From positions 36,383,337 through 36,447,336 of the forward strand of contig NC_132893.1 of the NCBI RefSeq assembly GCF_030463535.1: 64,000 nt of DNA, read 5' to 3'. Positions 56,601 to 64,000 of this stretch are shown here, piece by piece (the first letter of the stretch is position 1; each line of letters starts with the position of its first letter). Source of the DNA: Salminus brasiliensis (taxonomy: Eukaryota > Chordata > Actinopteri > Characiformes > Bryconidae). The notes beneath the pieces are model-generated. The model was not told the origin of the DNA. It made no database searches and saw only the letters and a program-made list of their open reading frames with translations. A program made the position numbers and the translations under genes.

Positions 56601-58112
56601 AGAAACATGCTCCCAAACAGAACCCATATTCATTATTTTTGGGCCTGGCAGAACCAGAATACCAGATAATCCTGTACAGCTACTGTAACACATCCCAACA
56701 AACACCAAACCACTGCAGAGTCCAGACTGATCTTCAGTCTTGTTAAACCTGCTCTTGTCTGTAAGACCCCAGCTGGTGTGAAGAGCAGCGTTAGGGGTCT
56801 GTACCTGTCGTGGTAGGTGATGATGGCAGTTAGAGCACGAACACAGATCCGGTAGCACATCAGATGGGCTTTCTCACTCAGGAAACACTTCATCCTATCA
56901 GAAACACACAGCACAGACACATCCATTCAGTTTACAGCAGCACAACAGTAAAACACATTATAGAGCGCCCCCTACACTTCCTGTAGTGTATTACAGTCTG
57001 TCAGAATGAGCGTGTGGATCATATGAACATTATAGAGCATTATAGAGCGCCCCCTACGCTTCCTGTAGTGTATTACAGTCTGTCGGAATGAGCGTGTGGA
57101 TCATATGAACATTATAGAGCATTATAGAGCGCCCCCTACGCTTCCTGTAGTGTATTACAGTCTGTCAGAATGAGGGTGTGGATCATATGAACATTATGGA
57201 GCATTATAGAGCGCCCCCTACACTTCCTGTAGTGTATTACAGTCTGTCAGAATGAGTGTGTGGATCATATGATCATTATAGAGCATTATAGAGCGCCCCC
57301 TACGCTTCCTGTAGTGTATTACAGTCTGTCAGAATGAGTGTGTGGATCATATGATCATTATAGAGCATTATAGAGCGCCCCCTACACTTCCTGTAGTGTA
57401 TTACAGTCTGTCAGAATGAATAACTCCCACAGTGGTGTATGTGCTATACTCACCCTCCATTAGGTAACAAGCCAATAATGGACGTGAGAAACACAAGCAG
57501 TCCGACACCAGTAAACGCCAGAGTGACTCTGCAGAACACAAACCACAAGTACAAATATACTTAATCATACATATATACACACACATACACACATGTATAC
57601 ATATATGTACACACATATATATAAATAAATAATGTATTGCTTTGTGTATTCACACAATTAAACTCAGCAGTTCACAGACACGGGGATGCTGATATCCCAT
57701 TATACTGATGTGCACTGATCTGCAGACTGTGATGTACAAACCTTTCTAAAAGTGTAGAAATTGAGACTAAACCTTCCATGTATCCCCAATTAATGTGTAT
57801 TTTCTATTAAGTGTGATATTTTGCCTTACGTAGTTTTAATGCTGCCACAAGCGAGTAAAACATGTTTCAAACCTTCCAAATCAATTTTAGAAGAAAATCA
57901 TCCAATGAGCTTTAATTAATCGGGGACGCCGACATGCAGCTGTGTGGTTGACTCTTGTACTGAACCTGTTCAATAAATACACAAACACCCTCTCCTCACT
58001 AAACTCCTCCTGACACCACTTTTCTTCTGAAAGGGCACGGAGTGTGTCGTCGCTCCCATGGAAAAAACACACCCACAGCAACATCAGATAAGAGAAACCG
58101 CAGCTGGTGTGT

Positions 58113-58149
<37 letters not shown>

Positions 58150-59718
58150 TGGAGTGGAGAAACATTAGACAAACACTGGCTGTGAATTATTCATAAACCC
58201 TCTCACCACAACACACACTGCTTCATTTTAGAGGCAGCCAATCAGAAGCCGGCCTTTAATCGCATCTACTGCAAATCGATCTTTCCAGGTATGAAAGTTT
58301 CATCACATCAAGTGACTGATCCTAAAACACACCCTGAGGGACCCGTACTTCCACTTACACACTTTCACTTTTCACTAAACCAGATCTGACCGACAGGATA
58401 CACAATCCCTGTAGTACTGGAGTGGCAGCAAGGTGCCTCCCACCTTACACCACTGTAAAGGAGTGGCAGCAGGAATTACCACTGTGCTCTAGGGGCAGCC
58501 AGATGCCCCAGTCATAAATGTCACAATACCTGAGTGGCAGCAGGATGCCTCCCCACCTCCCCATTTCATACTTGAGGGGCAGTGGGAAGACTCTCTCCTC
58601 TCCTCACTTTATCAAGTGGCAGCAAGATATCGTCCAGCTCACTCCACTATGCTCCAGCAACAGCAGCATATCCCCCATCCCCTAACCCCACTGATCCTGG
58701 GTGGCAGCAGGATGCCCCAATCCCCAGCCTCATCCCACTGTATCTGAGCGGCAGCAGGATTCCCCTTCTACTGTCCACTCTACTGTCAGCAGGATGCCCT
58801 CCTGCGGCTGAGTGGCAGCAAGGTGCCCTCCTTCTCACCCCACTGTGTCGGCAGGATGGCCTTTCCATACTCCAAAGTATCTAAGTGGCATCAGGACGCC
58901 CCTTTCCAACTGTATCTGAAAGTTAGTAAGAGGCCCCCTCTTCTTACCCCACTTGAGTGACAGCAGGACGCCCTGCACCGTACCTTAGTGGCAGCAGGAT
59001 GCCATAGCGGATGAGGACTCCCACCCCCCACAGCACGGTAAGCCGGGTGCTAATGTGGTGGAAGTTGTAGTTGCTGCGGGTCAGCAGATTCCAGGACTCC
59101 AGCTCCTCCGCAGAGAAGCGCTTCGTCACCTCGTCGTCCACGATGCTCTCCACGCCGCGCCGGCAGAAGTGGAAAATGTCAGACATCTCAAACTCAGCCC
59201 CGCCCAGCCCACTACCGCTGCCACTTCGTCTCATCTCCTGGAACTCCTGCTCCAGAGATGCCGGCTCCTTTGCTATGATGCCTGGTGGAGTGAAGAAGAC
59301 CATGAGGAAGAGTATACTGACACACAGATCAGGCTTTAGTTCATTTTCCTCAGACCCTGCCACTGCCAAACCACTCCGCTGCCATGCCCAGAGCAGTTCT
59401 GCCCTCGTCAGCTCAGATTTCTCCAGTTTGTCCAGAATTTACTTACAATAACAGCAGATTTCATTTTAAATAAATGTGAGAAACTAAAAGCTAATAAAGA
59501 AAATTCTCTTCTACTGTGAGCAGAGTTTCCTACTGGAAGCAGACCCAACAGTGAGCTACAGTAAAAACCCCAGTCCAACAAGAACAGTGGGCTTCTGTCT
59601 GATTCACCGTCTGATTCTCACCGTTGCTGTAGGGTTTGTAGAGATGCTGGTTTTTCTCTTTAGCTCCTCTCTCCATCCTCAGTGTAGCCCACTGTAAACA
59701 ACAACAACAGCAACTCAT

Positions 59719-59749
<31 letters not shown>

Positions 59750-62399
59750 GCACTAAACTGAACACTTAAACAGAAATAGGGGTTAAGGTGACATCACTCG
59801 ATCAGCACAGGTACGTTTTAGTCTGTCAGAATGAGCGTGTGGATCATATGATCATTATAGAGCATTATAGAGCGCCCCCTACGCTTCCTGTAGTGTAGTA
59901 CAGTCTGTCAGAATGAGCGTGTGAATCATATGAACATTATAGAGCATTATAGAGCGCCCCCTACGCTTCCTGTAGTGTATTACAGTCTGTCAGAATGAGC
60001 GTGTGGATCATATGATCATTATAGAGCATTATAGAGCGCCCCCTACGCTTCCTGTAGTGTATTACAGTCTGTCAGAATGAGCGTGTGGATCATATGATCA
60101 TTATAGAGCATTATAGAGCGCCCCCTACGCTTCCTGTAGTGTATTACAGTCTGTCAGAATGAGCGTGTGGATCATATGAACATTATAGAGCATTATAGAG
60201 CGCCCCCTACGCTTCCTGTAGTGTATTACAGTCTGTCAGAATGAGCGTGTGAATCATATGAACATTATAGAGCATTATAGAGCGCCCCCTACGCTTCCTG
60301 TAGTGTATTACAGTCTGTCAGAATGAGCGTGTGGATCATATGAACATTATAGAGCATTATAGAGCGCCCCCTACGCTTCCTGTAGTGTATTACAGTCTGT
60401 CAGAATGAGCGTGTGAATCATATGAACATTATAGAGCATTATAGAGCGCCCCCTACGCTTCCTGTAGTGTATTACAGTCTGTCAGAATGAGCGTGTGGAT
60501 CATATGATCATTATAGAGCGCCCCCTACGCTTCCTGTAGTGTAGTACAGTCTGTCAGAATGAGGGTGTGGATCATATGATCATTATAGAGCGCCCCCTAC
60601 GCTTCCTGTAGTGTATTACAGTCTGTCAGAATGAGCGTGTGGATCATATGATCATTATAGAGCATTATAGAGCGCCCCCTACGCTTCCTGTAGTGTATTA
60701 CAGTCTGTCAGAATGAGCGTGTGGATCATATGATCATTATAGAGCATTATAGAGCGCCCCCTACGCTTCCTGTAGTGTATTACAGTCTGTCAGAATGAGT
60801 GTGTGGATCATATGAACATTATAGAGCATTATAGAGCGCCCCCTACGCTTCCTGTAGTGTATTACAGTCTGTCAGAATGAGCGTGTGGATAATATGAACA
60901 TTATAGAGCATTATAGAGCGCCCCCTACGCTTCCTGTAGTGTATTACAGTCTGTCAGAATGAGCGTGTGGATCATATGATCATTATAGAGCATTATAGAG
61001 CGCCCCCTACGCTTCCTGTAGTGTACTACAGTCTGTCAGAATAAGCGTGTGGATCATATGAACATTATAGAGCATTATAGAGCGCCCCCTACGCTTCCTG
61101 TAGTGTATTACAGTCTGTCAGAATGAGCGTGTGGATCATATGATCATTATAGAGCGCCCCCTACGCTTCCTGTAGTGTAGTACAGTCTGTCAGAATGAGC
61201 GTGTGGATCATATGATCATTATAGAGCATTATAGAGCGCCCCCTACGCTTCCTGTAGTGTATTACAGTCTGTCAGAATGAGCGTGTGGATCATATGATCA
61301 TTATAGAGCATTATAGAGCGCCCCCTACGCTTCCTGTAGTGTATTACAGTCTGTCAGAATGAGCGTGTGGATCATATGATCATTATAGAGCATTATAGAG
61401 CGCCCCCTACGCTTCCTGTAGTGTATTACAGTCTGTCAGAATGAGCGTGTGGATCATATGATCATTATAGAGCATTATAGAGCGCCCCCTACGCTTCCTG
61501 TAGTGTATTACAGTCTGTCAGAATGAGCGTGTGGATCATATGAACATTATAGAGCATTATAGAGCGCCCCCTACGCTTCCTGTAGTGTATTACAGTCTGT
61601 CAGAATGAGCGTGTGAATCATATGAACATTATAGAGCATTATAGAGCGCCCCCTACGCTTCCTGTAGTGTATTACAGTCTGTCAGAATGAGCGTGTGGAT
61701 CATATGAACATTATAGAGCATTATAGAGCGCCCCCTACGCTTCCTGTAGTGTATTACAGTCTGTCAGAATGAGCGTGTGGATCATATGATCATTATAGAG
61801 CATTATAGAGCGCCCCCTACGCTTCCTGTAGTGTACTACAGTCTGTCAGAATGAGCGTGTGGATCATATGATCATTATAGAGCATTATAGAGCGCCCCCT
61901 ACGCTTCCTGTAGTGTACTACAGTCTGTCAGAATGAGCGTGTGGTTCATATGATCATTATAGAGCATTATAGAGCGCCCCCTACGCTTCCTGTAGTGTAC
62001 TACAGTCTGTCAGAATGAGCGTGTGGATCATATGATCATTATAGAGCATTATAGAGCACCCCCTACGCTTCCTGTAGTGTATTACAGTCTGTCAGAATGA
62101 GCGTGTGGATCATATGATCATTATAGAGCATTATAAAGCGCCCCCTACGCTTCCTGTAGTGTATTACAGTCTGTCAGAATGAGCATGTGGATCATATAAT
62201 ATAGACGCAGAGGGATCGGACGCAGACTCACCTCAAATATCTTCAGCAGGGTGTTCATGTAGAGCCTGCGTATCCCAAAGGACACTCCGAACACGGCCGG
62301 GACGATGATGAAGACCAGCAGGAGCGTGAACCAGACGGTGAAGGAGATGCCCAGGAGCATGCACAGCAGGTTATCAAACGGGAACAGGTACGATTCCAT
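53637..62399 (-). CDS. gpat4: GPAT4, microsomal glycerol-3-phosphate acyltransferase
   Basis: Acylates glycerol-3-phosphate with long-chain acyl-CoA to lysophosphatidic acid, the first step of glycerolipid synthesis; an ER and lipid-droplet membrane protein (formerly AGPAT6). Coding exons, 5' to 3': 62399-62232, 59691-59622, 59281-58984, 57528-57454, 56894-56805, 56562-56469, 56137-56022, 55599-55544, 55462-55377, 55146-55018, 54921-54842, 53745-53637. All phases agree and give 456 aa, the human length from memory. Visible: N-terminal membrane anchor (about 12-38), further hydrophobic segments around 160-178 and 183-200, acyltransferase motif I NHTSPID (H248, D253), FPEGT motif (320-324, split across exons 8 and 9), VYPVAIK motif IV, and a C-terminus of DRSRS. 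No catalytic residue is missing. Introns 1, 4 and 7 carry an 82-bp minisatellite. A non-coding first exon is likely further upstream. Confidence 0.97.
53815..53985. mobile_element. MITE copy 5 (fragment) in gpat4 intron 11
   Basis: Shares 'ccacctcatcatccccat', 'aagtactggatggagctcct' and 'ggagccaatagggtcatga' with copies 1 and 4. Begins 70 bp upstream (transcript sense) of the last exon. Confidence 0.6.
54714..54774. repeat. 'GGATCTGAGA' tandem repeat
   Basis: About six 10-bp units in gpat4 intron 11. Confidence 0.85.
55150..55216. repeat. 'CACACACAGA' tandem repeat at exon 10 acceptor
   Basis: 10-bp units begin a few bases upstream (transcript sense) of the gpat4 exon 10 acceptor and replace a normal pyrimidine tract with TG/TC-rich sequence. 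Confidence 0.8.
55775..55910. repeat. 82-bp repeat, partial copies in gpat4 intron 7
   Basis: About 1.6 units of the same 82-bp repeat as at 59816-62190 ('tagagcgccccctacgcttc', 'ctgtagtgtattacagtctg'). Confidence 0.85.
56945..57420. repeat. 82-bp minisatellite in gpat4 intron 4
   Basis: About six tandem units of the 82-bp family, between exons 5 and 4. It accounts for most of this 559-bp intron. Confidence 0.95.
58108..58148. repeat. (TG)n microsatellite, gpat4 intron 3
   Basis: Simple dinucleotide run. Downstream, 58420-58980 holds loose 'agtggcagcaggatgcc' repeats up to the exon 3 donor. Confidence 0.85.
58420..58983. repeat. Degenerate 'GAGTGGCAGCAGGATGCC' repeats
   Basis: About fifteen dispersed, imperfect copies of an 18-20 bp motif with 30-60 bp spacing. 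The unit runs into the end of gpat4 exon 3 ('cttagtggcagcaggatgcc' near 58984), so it may have been seeded by exon sequence. Confidence 0.65.
59816..62190. repeat. 82-bp minisatellite in gpat4 intron 1
   Basis: About 29 nearly identical units. The unit contains AGAGCGCCCCCTACGCTTCC, then 'tgtagtgtattacagtctgt', 'cagaatgagcgtgtggatca' and the palindrome ATCATATGAT. Some units lack 11 bp ('agcattataga'), giving 71-bp variants. It makes up nearly the whole intron. Confidence 0.97.
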
Positions 62400-62805
62400 C
62401 GCGCCGGCAGAGATCTCACCAAATGGCGTCTCACTGAGAAATATCCGTCCGTCCTTCTGCTTTTCAGAGCCTCAGCTTTTGAAGCCTGCGCTGGAACAAG
62501 GCCTTCATGAGCACATCTGGACAAACAGGCCTTTATCAGGAACTGTGGGAGGTAAAGACTACACGCCCTGCAGCTTCAGGAGACATTTATGATCACTTTC
62601 AGGGACTCTGGGCACACAGGTCTGTTCTGCAGCACTCCAGGAGAACAGCTCTGGTTTATCTTCATCCCTCTAAAGGTGCAGCACTTCAACCACCCACCAC
62701 GTTTCTGAAGAGAGAAAAGGAGAACATCAGCAATGCCATCTGAAACTACGTCAGAAATAACAGCAACACAGAAAATCACATTTCCTACAGAGAAAAAGCA
62801 GACTG
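62400..62805 (-). other. Upstream flank of gpat4
   Basis: Holds the 5' UTR next to the ATG. I could not define a first exon, a TATA box or a CpG island with confidence. Open frames on both strands have no recognisable domain. Confidence 0.4.
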
Positions 62806-62807
62806 AT

Positions 62808-62945
62808 AGCGGGGCTCGGATAGGTGGGGTTTGGGCTCGGATAGGTGGGGTTTGGGCTCGGATAGGTGGGGTTCGGGCTCAGGTGGGGTTTGGGCTCAGG
62901 TGGGGTTCGGCCTCAGGTGGGGTTCGGCCTCAGGTGGGGTTCCTA
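62808..62945. repeat. 'GGCTCGGATAGGTGGGGTTT' tandem repeat
   Basis: Three 22-bp units, then four shortened 16-bp units ('tcaggtggggttcggcc'). G-rich on the plus strand, with GGGG runs. Confidence 0.85.
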
Positions 62946-63051
62946 GGCTGCTGTACAACTCCAGGAGTCCAAGAGCAGGTTGATAGTGCGGCTTGAGCAA
63001 TTCTCAACTGGTTGCTGTGGTATCTCTGGTGGTTGCTAGTGTCACTATGTG

Positions 63052-63130
63052 ACTGCCTCCAGGGGGCTATCTCTGTGACTGCCTCCAGGGGGCTATCTCT
63101 GTGACTGCCTCCAGGGGGCTATCTCTGGTG
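63052..63130. repeat. 27-bp repeat 'CTGCCTCCAGGGGGCTATCT'
   Basis: Three copies of 'gtgactgcctccagggggct' plus 'atctct'. The motif CTCCAGGGGGC resembles a CTCF core. Confidence 0.8.
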
Positions 63131-63267
63131 GTATCTCTGGTGGGTATAAGGTCGCTCGCTTGAAGATAAATCATTCACACTTCAGTTTTTGATATTTTAA
63201 ATGTGCCAAAACTGTTTCTTAACTGATCCAGTGTTTATTAGGTGCAGTTCTTATTTGTGCACTCAAT

Positions 63268-63327
<60 letters not shown>

Positions 63328-63331
63328 TGTG
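63268..63331. repeat. (TA)n(TG)n microsatellite
   Basis: A short TA run followed by a TG run. Confidence 0.85.
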
Positions 63332-63454
63332 TCAAGTCAAGTGGGTTTTATTGTCATTTCAGCTCCATACAGAGAACACAGTGAAACCAAACAACGTTCC
63401 TCCAGGACCATGGTGCAACACAGACACAGTGCATACACAACACAAGTGCAGACA

Positions 63455-63825
63455 GACAACACAACACAACACAACACATCACATCATATCACAACACAAC
63501 ACAACACAACACATCACATCACAACACAACACAAATACAACACATCACAACACAACACATCACAACACAACACAACACATCACAACACAACACAAATACA
63601 ACACATCACAAATACAACACATCACAACACAACACATCACATCACAACACAACACAACACAACACATCACAACACAACACATCACATCACAACACAACAC
63701 AAATACAACACATCACAACACAACACAACACATCACAACACAACACAAATACAACACATCACAAATACAACACATCACAACATCACAACACAACACAAAT
63801 ACAACACATCACAACAACACAGTAC
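63455..63825. repeat. 'ACAAC/ATCAC' simple repeat
   Basis: Long mixed array of 5-bp units (acaac, atcac) with 'acaaatacaac' variants. The Thr/Gln/His-rich open frame is an artefact. Confidence 0.93.
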
Positions 63826-63854
63826 AGACAGAATAATAAATAATTCTGCAGTGT

Positions 63855-64000
63855 GGTGTGTGTGTGTGTGTTTGTGTATGTGTGTGTGTGTGAGTGTGTG
63901 TGTTTGTGTATGTGTGTGTGAGTGTATGTTTGTGTGTGTTAGTGTGTGTGTTTGTGTATGTGTGTGTGTGAGTGTGTGTGTGTATGTTTGTGTGTTAGTG
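63855..64000. repeat. TG-rich low-complexity tail
   Basis: 'tgtgtgtgtttgtgtatgtg' variants run to the window end. Confidence 0.85.

Noticed and set aside
63201-63836. 211-codon Thr/Gln/His-rich open frame
   Set aside because: It is a translation of an ACAAC/ATCAC simple repeat and a TG run.

Overview
This is a genuine eukaryotic, vertebrate window, most likely from a teleost fish. Five spliced genes with GT-AG introns encode vertebrate-specific protein families. Between and inside them lie CA/TG microsatellites, tRNA-derived SINEs, a Tc1/mariner element, MITEs and long minisatellites. I infer a teleost from the gene content, the compact introns and the repeat families; I cannot name the species.

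Layout. 1-2.4 kb is gene-free, with a SINE and a decayed Tc1-like relic. A three-exon beta-adrenergic receptor of the ADRB3/beta-4C type lies at 2.4-4.0 kb (+). A 1.5 kb Tc1/mariner element follows at 4.2-5.7 kb, then repeat-rich intergenic DNA to 13 kb. A 2.1 kb minisatellite (28-bp unit) abuts a two-exon prolactin-releasing-peptide receptor of the PRLHR2 type at 15.3-17.1 kb (+). brf2 (RNA polymerase III initiation factor) is at 20.3-23.2 kb (-), with a CpG/CCAAT promoter near 24.0 kb. A 42-bp minisatellite (24.3-25.1 kb) separates it from rab11fip1 at 27.5-47.3 kb (-, six exons, 9.5 kb first intron). A 32-bp minisatellite (47.7-50.0 kb) lies upstream of rab11fip1. gpat4 is at 53.6-62.4 kb (-, twelve coding exons), with an 82-bp minisatellite in three of its introns. 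62.4-64.0 kb holds simple repeats only.

How the genes fit together. They are not an operon and do not form one pathway: they are a GPCR for catecholamines, a GPCR for an RFamide peptide, a Pol III factor, a Rab11 recycling-endosome effector and an ER lipid-synthesis enzyme. What binds them is ancestry. From memory of the human map, ADRB3, BRF2, RAB11FIP1 and GPAT4 are on 8p11, while ADRB1, RAB11FIP2 and PRLHR are on 10q25-26. The window looks like the 8p-type member of that paralogous pair, still carrying the PRLHR-type gene.

Every coding exon boundary given was read by eye from splice sites, and codon phase is consistent through all junctions: adrb3 402 aa, prlhr2 356 aa, brf2 439 aa, rab11fip1 1440 aa, gpat4 456 aa. 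Untranslated exons, poly(A) sites and repeat families are less certain. I found no wholly new system. The most unusual items are a large repeat-built charged helix in rab11fip1, the apparent lack of the redox-sensing cysteine in brf2, and the minisatellites next to or inside the genes.
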